A stretch of 6,307 bases of DNA, from contig JAIMBU010000180.1 of NCBI GenBank assembly GCA_023511325.1, forward strand, positions 1 to 6,307, in the 5' to 3' direction. Below are positions 1-5,831 of this stretch, in pieces (within the stretch, counting starts at the first letter, position 1; every line of letters begins with the position of its first letter). Source of the DNA: Gorillibacterium sp. GTDB taxonomy: Bacteria > Bacillota > Bacilli > Paenibacillales > NBRC-103111. The translations under genes were made by a program, and so were the position numbers. The notes beneath the pieces were generated by a model. It worked only from the letters and a program-made list of their open reading frames with translations. It was not told where the DNA came from and searched no databases.

Positions 1-121
1 CAACTGTTCCCTTGCTCACCCCAAGCTGTTTTGCTTCATAGTTTGGATTTGACTTATGTTCAAGACACCGCTGTACCACGTGTACTTTTACTTCTAAGCA
101 AGTAAGACTTCTTTTAGACAT
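1..121 (-). CDS. Transposase OrfA, helix-turn-helix N-terminus (IS3/IS150-like), partial
   Basis: Forty codons are visible, beginning MSKRSLTCLEVKVHVVQRCL and ending in LGVSKGTV at the window edge. The stretch YEAKQLGVSKGTV (residues 28-40) looks like the recognition part of a helix-turn-helix, and a start of this kind is typical of the small OrfA protein of IS3-family elements, which binds the inverted repeats and is usually joined to the DDE-type OrfB by programmed frameshifting. OrfB lies outside the window. The ATG at 121 is chosen because GGGAG at 130-134 (read on the minus strand) lies 8 nt upstream. That ribosome binding site is inside one arm of the upstream hairpin. The family call rests on the motif and length pattern only, and another small HTH protein is possible. 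Confidence 0.68.
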   Translation of the reverse strand, partial: MSKRSLTCLEVKVHVVQRCLEHKSNPNYEAKQLGVSKGTV

Positions 122-129
122 TAGAAAAA

Positions 130-187
130 CTCCCATCGTTGTAGCAGTAGAAGTTTTTGCTTTTTCTACTGTCTACTATGATGGGAG
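130..187 (-). terminator. Long imperfect hairpin with U-tract in front of the transposase start
   Basis: Two arms, 130-152 and 164-187, pair almost fully: CTCCCATC with GATGGGAG at the base and CAGTAGAA with TTCTACTG near the loop, separated by a weaker middle section with a mismatch and a bulge. On the minus strand the 3' arm ends GGGAG and is followed by five T residues (129-125), the layout of an intrinsic terminator. The same arm is the ribosome binding site for the transposase ORF. It could stop readthrough from the nitroreductase gene, hide the ribosome binding site in any transcript that does read through, or both. Its activity is inferred. Confidence 0.6.
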
Positions 188-278
188 CATATCAATCCTT
201 CATCCATGGCAGCTTTTTCATTCTTCATTCTAAGTAAGTTATAGGTAAGGTATGGAACCATTCTCGCTAAGGTATGGT

Positions 279-878
279 TTATTTAAATACCTTCACGCGA
301 TCTTCGAGCGGGCTGAATTGCTTCTCACCTGGTTCAGCGGTTGGCGTACCAAATGGCAATTGTGCGATCAACTTCCAGCTTGCGGGAAGGCTCCAAGTTG
401 CCTTTACTTTCTCGTCGATTAGCTCACTATAGTGCTGGAGGGAAGCGCCGAGTCCTTCAGCAGCGAATGCTGTCCAGATCACATACTGGAGCATGCCGGA
501 GGATTGCTGCGACCAAACCGGGAAATTATCTTGATAAAGCGGGAATTGCTCTTGTAGATGAGTGACGATGCTATTGTCTTCGAAGAACAAGACTGTGCCT
601 AATCCGGCTTGAAAGCTTCCGAGCTTCTGTTCGGTTGAAGGGAACTGCTCTGCTGGCACGATGGCTTTCAGCGTTTCTTTCGTAATCTCCCACAGCTTAT
701 CGTGCTGTTCACCGAGCAGAACAACGACACGAGCACTTTGTGAGTTGAAGGCTGAAGGGGTATGCTTGACAGCTTCATTAACAATCTCCACAATTCGTTC
801 ACTGGATACATCAGATTCCTTGCTGATGCCGTAAATGGAACGTCTTTCCTTAAGTGCAGAATAGAGTTCAACTGACAT
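279..878 (-). CDS. Nitroreductase family protein, Frm2/HBN1 (CinD-like) type
   Basis: This is a 199-residue protein, the usual length for the compact FMN-dependent nitroreductases of the Frm2/HBN1 group, which reduce nitroaromatics or quinones with NAD(P)H in the cytoplasm and have been linked to oxidative and metal stress in Firmicutes. The N-terminal RRS (residues 12-14) is the usual FMN-phosphate region. The segment PSAFNSQSARVVVLLG (41-56) is a hallmark of this subgroup, as are AAEGLGASLQHY in the second half and the C-terminal FGTPTAEPGEKQFSPLEDRV. A clear GGAGG lies 11 nt before the ATG at 878, slightly far but with no better in-frame start nearby. The gene stands alone: it is divergent from the response regulator gene, and an insertion sequence follows it. 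The natural substrate cannot be read from sequence. Confidence 0.9.
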   Translation of the reverse strand: MSVELYSALKERRSIYGISKESDVSSERIVEIVNEAVKHTPSAFNSQSARVVVLLGEQHDKLWEITKETLKAIVPAEQFPSTEQKLGSFQAGLGTVLFFEDNSIVTHLQEQFPLYQDNFPVWSQQSSGMLQYVIWTAFAAEGLGASLQHYSELIDEKVKATWSLPASWKLIAQLPFGTPTAEPGEKQFSPLEDRVKVFK

Positions 879-918
879 AATGTTATCAACCTCCGATTAG
901 TAAGTATCCTACTTTTAC

Positions 919-947
919 ATGATACACTTTTACGCCTTAGAATGCAA
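919..947 (-). promoter_or_regulatory. Predicted sigma-A promoter of the nitroreductase gene
   Basis: On the minus strand TTGCAT (942-947) is followed after 17 nt by TATCAT (919-924), one mismatch from the -10 consensus. The predicted start of transcription is near 912, giving a leader of about 34 nt. ACTTTTAC occurs on the plus strand at 911-918 and again at 926-933, 15 bp apart, over the start site and the -10 to -35 spacer. Nitroreductase genes of Bacillales are often controlled by HxlR/MarR-type redox repressors binding at such places, but no regulator gene is seen here and that role is inferred. Confidence 0.5.
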
Positions 948-976
948 ATATCATCTGGATAATTTTAACTAAATGG

Positions 977-1005
977 TTGACAAATGGCCGTTGCTTGATC
1001 AGAAT
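977..1005 (+). promoter_or_regulatory. Predicted sigma-A promoter of the response regulator-kinase operon
   Basis: A perfect -35 box TTGACA (977-982) is followed after 17 nt by CAGAAT (1000-1005), a 4 of 6 match to the -10 consensus. Transcription would start near 1012, about 20 nt before the response regulator start. A 7-bp inverted repeat (AATGGTT at 972-978, AACCATT at 1012-1018) brackets the promoter, and AATGG occurs three times (972, 983, 1003), so the operon may be regulated at this site. Confidence 0.5.
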
Positions 1006-1032
1006 GGCGGTAACCATTAACGAAAAAGGGGA

Positions 1033-1731
1033 ATGAGCTTGGAATCGATTCGGCTGCTTGTCGTCGAGGACGACGTGGAAATAAATGAGCTTATCTGTTC
1101 TTATTTACGCAAAGAAAACTATCAAGTGCTGCAAGCATTCAATGGTCAAGAGGCACTTGAGCGATTACAAGGAAATTTAATCCACATGGTTATTCTCGAT
1201 CTGATGCTTCCTATTATCGATGGTTTTGAAGTGATGCGTCATATCAGAGCCAAAAGCCGCATGCCCATCCTGATCCTCTCTGCCAAGCGAGAGGAGACAG
1301 ATAAGATTATCGGTCTCGGTCTGGGAGCCGATGATTATATGGAAAAGCCCTTCTCTGTTCGCGAGTTGGTGGCTCGCACCAAGGCCGCTCTTCGTCGCTC
1401 CTTTTATTTAGCTGAGCCTGTGCAGCAGGCTATGCAATATGGAGATATCATTCTTGACCCTGAGAACGGGACCATCACCAAAGGTGGGAGTTCCGTTAGC
1501 GCTACAGCTAAGGAATTTCTACTGCTAAAAACATTCTTTAGCTACCCGAAGAAGATCTTTACCAAAGCGCAGTTGTTTGACTCTGTTTGGGGGGAGAACT
1601 ACGAAACAGATGATAATACGGTTACCGTTCACATAAGACGGCTGCGTATCAAGATTGAAGATGATCCCTCTCATCCCCGCTATGTGGAAACGGTTTGGGG
1701 AATAGGCTACAGGTTGGGGGATTTTCGATGA
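1033..1731 (+). CDS. OmpR/PhoB-family two-component response regulator
   Basis: This 232-residue cytoplasmic transcription factor has the full two-domain OmpR layout. The receiver domain (about 5-120) shows the acidic pocket E12-D13-D14, the phospho-acceptor D56 in VILDLMLP, the switch S83 in ILILSAK, and K105 in EKPF. The winged-helix DNA-binding domain (about 137-230) ends with the typical VHIRRLRIKIEDD, then RYVETVWGIGYRLG. It is presumably phosphorylated by the kinase that follows, whose ATG overlaps this stop codon (ATGA). The likely targets are the 11-bp repeats before the downstream ABC operon and possibly its own promoter. The start is uncertain: GGGGA at 1028-1032 is only about 1 nt from ATG 1033 but sits well for the in-frame TTG at 1039, which would give 230 residues. 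Confidence 0.95.
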   Translation: MSLESIRLLVVEDDVEINELICSYLRKENYQVLQAFNGQEALERLQGNLIHMVILDLMLPIIDGFEVMRHIRAKSRMPILILSAKREETDKIIGLGLGADDYMEKPFSVRELVARTKAALRRSFYLAEPVQQAMQYGDIILDPENGTITKGGSSVSATAKEFLLLKTFFSYPKKIFTKAQLFDSVWGENYETDDNTVTVHIRRLRIKIEDDPSHPRYVETVWGIGYRLGDFR

Positions 1732-2642
1732 TCTTTTATGTTGTTATTTTCATCGCTTTAGGACTTGCCGCTGTACTTTTGGTTATGCAGCAACGCTTGC
1801 GGAAACTGACCGTTACCCTCCAGAACATGCGTCTGGGAGATCGCTCCGATCGGATCCGCTTGGTCTCATCACAGCCTGTTTTACGTGAATTGTATGAGGA
1901 AATAGAGAACGTACTCTTGCGCCTGCGGCAAGTGCAGGAGCAGAATGTGACCAATGACTTGACAAGAAAGCAGCTTATCTCCAATATGTCCCACGATCTG
2001 CGTACGCCGCTTACTTCCATTATGGGGTATGTGGAAGCGTTGGAATCGGAAGCTTCGCTAAGTGTGGAGCAGCGGGCAGCACATTTAGCCATTGTCAGCA
2101 AAAAGTGTCGTTCCCTCCATCGATTGCTAGAGGATTTCTTTCAATTAGCCAAGCTGGAGGCAGGCGATGATCTGTTGGTGATAAAAAAGGTGAACCTCTC
2201 GGAATTAATTCGCCAGACCTTCTTGCTGCATTATCGGGAAATATCTGACTTGAGGCTGACACCGATTCTTGATTTGACTGAACATGATATTATGGCTTGG
2301 GCAGATGAGGATGCCGTTGTACGAGTACTAACTAATTTACTGTCCAACAGCCTGAAGTATGGTGGAGATGGGAACGAAATTGGCATTCATATCCATGCGG
2401 AGCCTGATAAGGTATGGGTAGAGCTATGGGACAATGGCAGAGGGATTCCACATGAGCAGCAAGCGGATATTTTTGAACGGCTTTATACGTTGGAGAAATC
2501 AAGAAATCAGCACTATCAAGGCACAGGTATAGGTCTGACGATTGTAAAAAAGCTAGTCGAGCTGCAAGGTGGAGCGGTCTCCGTACAAAGCGATCCCTTT
2601 AAGAAAACAATTTTCTCGTTTTCCCTTCCACGAGCGAGTTAA
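1728..2642 (+). CDS. Small membrane-bound sensor histidine kinase with one N-terminal helix
   Basis: The protein has 304 residues from ATG 1728, which overlaps the regulator's TGA and has GGGGGA 6 nt upstream. An upstream in-frame TTG at 1695 would add 11 residues with no better ribosome site and is not preferred. Residues 2-20 form one hydrophobic helix, so almost nothing faces outside. A HAMP-like linker with predicted coiled-coil character follows (about 22-75). The HisKA domain has H89 in NMSHDLRTPLTS. The ATPase domain shows the N box (N203, N207 in LTNLLSNSLKYG), G1 box DNGRGIP (235-241), F box IFERLY (248-253) and G2 box GTGIGLTIVKK (265-275). All catalytic parts are intact. The size, lack of a sensor domain and adjoining ABC genes resemble kinases that watch cell-envelope or peptide-antibiotic stress, for example Bacillus subtilis YcbM next to YcbNO (architecture only, recalled and not compared). 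Confidence 0.93.
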   Translation: MIFYVVIFIALGLAAVLLVMQQRLRKLTVTLQNMRLGDRSDRIRLVSSQPVLRELYEEIENVLLRLRQVQEQNVTNDLTRKQLISNMSHDLRTPLTSIMGYVEALESEASLSVEQRAAHLAIVSKKCRSLHRLLEDFFQLAKLEAGDDLLVIKKVNLSELIRQTFLLHYREISDLRLTPILDLTEHDIMAWADEDAVVRVLTNLLSNSLKYGGDGNEIGIHIHAEPDKVWVELWDNGRGIPHEQQADIFERLYTLEKSRNQHYQGTGIGLTIVKKLVELQGGAVSVQSDPFKKTIFSFSLPRAS

Positions 2643-2692
2643 GAAATAAGTAAGAAACAGGCAAGAATGAGGCAAGGATTATGCTCTAGAAT
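2640..2692 (+). promoter_or_regulatory. Predicted activator-dependent promoter of the ABC operon with four tandem 11-bp repeats
   Basis: Four contiguous 11-bp units begin at 2640, 2651, 2662 and 2673: TAAGAAATAAG, TAAGAAACAGG, CAAGAATGAGG and CAAGGATTATG. They share YAAGRA at the start. A -10 box TAGAAT (2687-2692, 5 of 6) follows, and 17 nt upstream of it the -35 position (2664-2669, AGAATG) is poor and lies within the repeats. Tandem direct repeats of 10-11 bp are the usual binding mode of OmpR-family dimers, so activation by the upstream response regulator is the natural reading. The first repeat begins at the kinase stop codon. Regulation is inferred from layout. Confidence 0.62.
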
Positions 2693-2708
2693 TATCAGCA
2701 TGATCCTT
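2674..2708 (+). terminator. 12-bp inverted repeat after the kinase gene: weak terminator or operator
   Basis: AAGGATTATGCT (2674-2685) pairs with AGCATGATCCTT (2697-2708), all 12 positions in RNA counting one U-G wobble, around an 11-nt loop that contains the predicted -10 box of the ABC operon. TTTTGTGTG overlaps and follows the 3' arm. It could end the regulator-kinase transcript, although the stem is AT-rich and the U-tract short, or act as a palindromic operator over the promoter. It also overlaps the fourth 11-bp repeat. Confidence 0.45.
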
Positions 2709-2803
2709 TTGTGTGCTTTAGGATGCAAAAGTCTTAGGCTTTAGTACTGAAGAGAGATCTCACTTTGTGGAGTAATTTATCGGTCTGGGAGGGAAGAAAA
2801 AAA

Positions 2804-3748
2804 GTGGATAACGTATTAAAGACGCACCAATTGACCAAAAGCTACAAAGGTAAAGTTGTGGTCGATCATTTGGATTTGACCGTGAGGAGAGGACAGATTT
2901 ATGGGTTTCTCGGACAGAATGGCGCGGGAAAAACGACCACCATGCGGATGATTCTTGGTCTGCTTACCGCTGATTCTGGAACGGTTGAGCTGTTCGGGCA
3001 GACCATTGGGAAAAGCTCTACTCAACTGTATCGAAAGATTGGCTCGATTATTGAGAATCCCGGATTTTACTCCAATCTGACGGCAATGGAGAATCTGGAG
3101 CAACACCGGAGACTGATTGGCTGGACGAGGAAGGAGGAGATTGAGGACTTCCTGCGATCTGTTGGCATTTGGGAGGTGCGCCATCAGAAGGTAAAGGGGT
3201 TTTCCCTCGGGATGAAGCAGCGATTAGGTTTGGCAAGAGCCTTAATGCACCAACCGGAGCTGCTCATTCTAGATGAACCAACTAACGGTTTAGATCCCTT
3301 AGGCATCCGGGAAACTCGGCAATTATTTATGGAGCTATGCCAGAAGCGTGAGGTAGCGATTCTCATATCCAGCCATATCCTTGGCGAGATTCAGCAGCTC
3401 TGCAACGTCATTGGGATTATTGATCATGGAAGGCTGTTGGAGCAAATGGATAGAAGTGCCTTGCAGGAGAAGAATCGCGCTTACCTGCAGCTACAGGTAG
3501 ATAATGATAAGAAAGCGATCTACTTATTGGAAAGTGAGTTGGGGATTTCGGATTACGTGGTTTGGGAACAAGGAGTCATCCGGCTATACGAGCTACACCA
3601 TGAACCAGAGAAGATTAACCGATTACTGGTTAGTCAGAATGTAGCCGTTAAGGAATTAAGAATGCAAACGGATTCATTAGAGGACTATTTCATCAGGCTG
3701 ACTGGAGGGAATGGATATGCTAATCTTGATCCACAGCGAGTTTCTTAA
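2804..3748 (+). CDS. ABC transporter ATP-binding protein, BcrA/LanF-like (peptide-antibiotic resistance type)
   Basis: From GTG 2804 this is a 314-residue nucleotide-binding subunit that would power the permease encoded next. Visible motifs are Walker A GQNGAGKT (37-44), signature FSLGMKQRLGLARA (133-146, the SLGMKQ form common in BcrA-like ATPases), Walker B LLILDEP with NGLDP D-loop (153-165), and the H-loop His191 in ISSH. Glu84 in SIIENPGFY stands where most ABC ATPases carry the Q-loop Gln, as reported for lantibiotic-immunity LanF proteins. An 80-90-residue C-terminal extension follows the core. The start is chosen for the GGGAGGG site at 2787-2793, about 10 nt upstream. An in-frame TTG at 2765 would add 13 residues that do not look like the family. 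The 3' end overlaps the permease gene by 32 bp. The exported substrate is inferred to be a lantibiotic or bacitracin-like peptide. Confidence 0.93.
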   Translation: MDNVLKTHQLTKSYKGKVVVDHLDLTVRRGQIYGFLGQNGAGKTTTMRMILGLLTADSGTVELFGQTIGKSSTQLYRKIGSIIENPGFYSNLTAMENLEQHRRLIGWTRKEEIEDFLRSVGIWEVRHQKVKGFSLGMKQRLGLARALMHQPELLILDEPTNGLDPLGIRETRQLFMELCQKREVAILISSHILGEIQQLCNVIGIIDHGRLLEQMDRSALQEKNRAYLQLQVDNDKKAIYLLESELGISDYVVWEQGVIRLYELHHEPEKINRLLVSQNVAVKELRMQTDSLEDYFIRLTGGNGYANLDPQRVS

Positions 3749-4421
3749 AGCCAAACGTACATACATTTGGTGGGTTGCCGCTGCCGGAGGAGTCGCTATC
3801 CCCTTGCTAGCTTCTTTTGAGCAGACAGGAAAGACCTTGCAGGAGGATTCCCACATGGTTGAGTCCCTGATGTTCACTTTTTTCTATGTGCTCTTTCTTT
3901 CCTTGTTGGCCAGCTATTTTATTGTCCGTGAATACTCAGAGCGGACAGTCAGTGTCTTGCTCACTTATCCATATTCACGGGTAAAAATCCTTTTTTCAAA
4001 GCTGGCAATTGTATTTGTTTTGATCCTTTTTATGTATGTCTTTCAACTGGTCGCTTTATTTGGCATTGGGTATTTGGTGAACGCTGATTCATTAACGTTT
4101 GATTTTTTCCTTATGCAGATCCAGATTTACGGCTTGTCAACGTTATTTCAATGTCTGTTGGTTCCTTTCTTTATGGCTATCGCTCTCTGGAGTAGAAACA
4201 TGCTGTTTCCCATTGTTATTGCCATTATAGTAGGTATAACAAACATATTTTTTGTGGAAGGAAGCAACTATGTCCGTTCTCCTTTTCTCAGCGCTTGTTG
4301 GCCAACGTTTACTATCGAGATGGGAGAAACGGTGAAAGCGTCTTCCTATATAATGTTAATTTTGTTTTTTTTCCTAACCCTGGGCGCTTGTATATGGGGC
4401 ATTCGCAGGATGAAGGAATAA
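3717..4421 (+). CDS. ABC-2 type permease subunit, BcrB/LanE-G-like
   Basis: A 234-residue integral membrane protein with about six predicted helices (roughly 16-34, 50-70, 92-117, 134-157, 161-183, 208-229), the usual size of single-permease partners of BcrA-type ATPases. It starts MLILIHSEFLKAKR, the cytoplasmic N-terminal pattern of the ABC-2 family, and the loop after helix 2 has the familiar REYSERTVSVLL...PYSRVKIL coupling region. ATG 3717 is preferred to ATG 3711 because GGAGG at 3704-3708 lies 8 nt from the former and only 2 nt from the latter. It overlaps the ATPase gene in another frame, so the two are probably translationally coupled. With the ATPase it should form a membrane transporter that removes a peptide antibiotic or lipid-linked compound. 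Its stop is 6 bp from the end of the convergent ClC gene, with no terminator between. Confidence 0.88.
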   Translation: MLILIHSEFLKAKRTYIWWVAAAGGVAIPLLASFEQTGKTLQEDSHMVESLMFTFFYVLFLSLLASYFIVREYSERTVSVLLTYPYSRVKILFSKLAIVFVLILFMYVFQLVALFGIGYLVNADSLTFDFFLMQIQIYGLSTLFQCLLVPFFMAIALWSRNMLFPIVIAIIVGITNIFFVEGSNYVRSPFLSACWPTFTIEMGETVKASSYIMLILFFFLTLGACIWGIRRMKE

Positions 4422-4427
4422 GCATTG

Positions 4428-5768
4428 CTATTCGTTCATTTTTCGTCGGTTACGTGTCCGTGTTCTCTGTTCCTTTGCCTCCGCCAGCGTCATCCCTTCG
4501 GTAAACTTGCCCATACGCATTTTGGGAATGCCAATCTGCTGGGAGGTATAGATTCCCGTGTGGCCGGATATCAAATAGCTAATCAGACAAGCGATGAACA
4601 TATAGATAGCACCACTTGAGCCAAAAAGCTCGATTCCCATAATAAAGCAAGCGATCGGTGTATTCGCAGCGCCGCAGAATACAGCAATAAAACCCAAGGC
4701 AGCTAGAAAAGGAGCATAAAGACCGAGAAAATGAGCTAGCATGTTGCCAAGCGATGCCCCAATTGCAAACAAAGGGGTAACTTCACCACCTTGAAAGCCA
4801 GCGCCTAAGGTTAGTGAAGTGAAGAGGAGTTTCCAGAGAAAAGCGAAGGGAGATAATAATCCATCCTCAAACGAATCGGCAATGAGATTGGTGCCAAGAC
4901 CTAAGTACTCTCTTGAGCCAATTACATAGACAAGAATAATAACAACGCATCCACCAACAGCACTTTTCACCATGGGATTCTTAAACAGGCGAGTATATGT
5001 TTTTTTGAGAAAATGCGTCAATTCACTAAAAAATAAGCTAGCAAAGCCGAATAAGACAGAAGCGAGGATAACCTTTAGCAAAACAAGAACAGATAAGGCA
5101 GGCACTGTACCGATATGGTAATGAATATGTTCGACTTTCCAGAATGAGGTGGTCACCAGGTTGCCGACAAAGCTTGCGACAAAGGCAGGGAAAAGCGCCT
5201 CGTGACGGATTAAGCCAATGGCAAGCACCTCAAGGCCAAAAATGGCCCCCGCTAGAGGTGTGCCAAATATGGAGCCAAACCCACCGCTGATACCACAGAT
5301 GAGCAGCAGCTTGCGATCGATCGAATTAACCTTCAGTAGTCTCCCTAGCCAGTCCGCCAAGCTTCCGCCCATTTGCACGGCTGTGCCTTCCCGTCCGGCA
5401 GAACCACCAAAGAGATGGGTGATTAATGTGCCGAAAAGCACTAGTGGCGCCATTCGCAAGGGAATGACATCGTTGTCCTGATGAACCTGTTCGATGATCA
5501 GATTATTGCCTTTGCTACTGTTTTTACCCACCTTCAGATAGAGAAAGCTTACCAGAGCCCCACCTAGGGGAAGTAAAAACAGCAGCCAGGGATTCTGCAG
5601 GCGCAGATCAGTCACCTTACTCAAGCTCGTTAGAAAGAAAGCCGAGGCAGTTCCGATCAGGACACCTACAGCGCTTCCGAGAATAATCCACTTGATCATA
5701 TAACCAAGAATGCTAACCTGCAGCCATCTTTCTGAATATAAGGTCCATTTGTCTTTCATTTTATTCAT
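4428..5768 (-). CDS. clcF: ClC-family anion transporter, probable fluoride/proton antiporter (CLC-F/EriC-F)
   Basis: The 446-residue polytopic membrane protein covers a full ClC fold. GREGTAVQ (125-132) carries Glu127, equivalent to the gating glutamate of GREGP in chloride ClCs, so coupled proton exchange is expected. Where chloride transporters have GSGIP, this one has GNNLI (87-91). The later GIFAP-type loop reads GGEVTP, within GAGFQGGEVTPLFAIGA. Loss of the GSGIP serine is a mark of the fluoride-selective CLC-F clade. FGTPLAGAIFGLEVLAIG, a conserved ClC stretch, is present. There are no CBS domains. The start at 5768 has AAAGGAG 9 nt upstream, and the leader carries a fluoride riboswitch, which strongly supports fluoride export. 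The basic C-terminal tail (about 431-446) is probably cytoplasmic. A plain chloride channel annotation would probably be wrong. Confidence 0.92.
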   Translation of the reverse strand: MNKMKDKWTLYSERWLQVSILGYMIKWIILGSAVGVLIGTASAFFLTSLSKVTDLRLQNPWLLFLLPLGGALVSFLYLKVGKNSSKGNNLIIEQVHQDNDVIPLRMAPLVLFGTLITHLFGGSAGREGTAVQMGGSLADWLGRLLKVNSIDRKLLLICGISGGFGSIFGTPLAGAIFGLEVLAIGLIRHEALFPAFVASFVGNLVTTSFWKVEHIHYHIGTVPALSVLVLLKVILASVLFGFASLFFSELTHFLKKTYTRLFKNPMVKSAVGGCVVIILVYVIGSREYLGLGTNLIADSFEDGLLSPFAFLWKLLFTSLTLGAGFQGGEVTPLFAIGASLGNMLAHFLGLYAPFLAALGFIAVFCGAANTPIACFIMGIELFGSSGAIYMFIACLISYLISGHTGIYTSQQIGIPKMRMGKFTEGMTLAEAKEQRTRTRNRRKMNE

Positions 5769-5831
5769 CTAAAAAGACTCCTTTACATGACTTCAGTTTC
5801 CCCGTCAAGCACCACTGCCTATACACAAACA

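Larger units (their letters stand above)
1..189 (-). mobile_element. 5' end of an IS3-family-like insertion sequence (partial, runs off the left edge)
   Basis: The segment holds the start of a transposase OrfA-like gene reading leftward and, before it, a 60-bp hairpin region. Read on the minus strand the likely outer tip begins TGCTCCCATC at 189, which fits the TG...CA termini common in IS3-family elements. The exact boundary, the target-site duplication and the other end cannot be seen, so 189 is an inference. The element sits downstream of the nitroreductase gene in the same orientation, so transcription from that gene would run into it. Whether the element is intact is unknown. Confidence 0.6.

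Noticed and set aside
246..277. 10-bp direct repeat TAAGGTATGG, twice, after the nitroreductase gene
   Set aside because: Too short to be a target-site duplication and not at the IS tip; probably chance or a small local duplication.
341..565. Open frame of 74 codons on the plus strand within the nitroreductase gene
   Set aside because: Antisense to a clearly conserved protein, no ribosome site, composition not protein-like.
1695..1727. Upstream TTG start for the histidine kinase
   Set aside because: It would overlap the regulator's winged-helix end, and ATG 1728 has its own GGGGGA site and starts directly at the membrane helix.
1736..2101. Open frame of 121 codons on the minus strand within the kinase gene
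   Set aside because: Cys/Ser/Arg-rich shadow of the real histidine kinase frame.
2739..2761. Near-palindrome CTTTAGTACTGAAG followed by GAGATCTC
   Set aside because: Short, not followed by a T-run and not repeated elsewhere in the window; chance cannot be excluded, so no function was assigned.
2816..3366. Three minus-strand open frames under the ABC ATPase gene
   Set aside because: They lie opposite Walker A to H-loop coding sequence and have no recognisable motifs or ribosome sites.
3677..3877. Open frame of 66 codons on the minus strand over the ATPase-permease overlap
   Set aside because: Shadow of two real genes, with no start signal.
4295..4619. Two plus-strand open frames spanning the end of the permease gene and the end of the ClC gene
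   Set aside because: They cross the convergent junction out of frame with the permease and antisense to ClC; no family features.
5218..5481. Open frame of 87 codons on the plus strand within the ClC gene
   Set aside because: Antisense to the conserved GREG and FGTPLAG region of ClC; no ribosome site.
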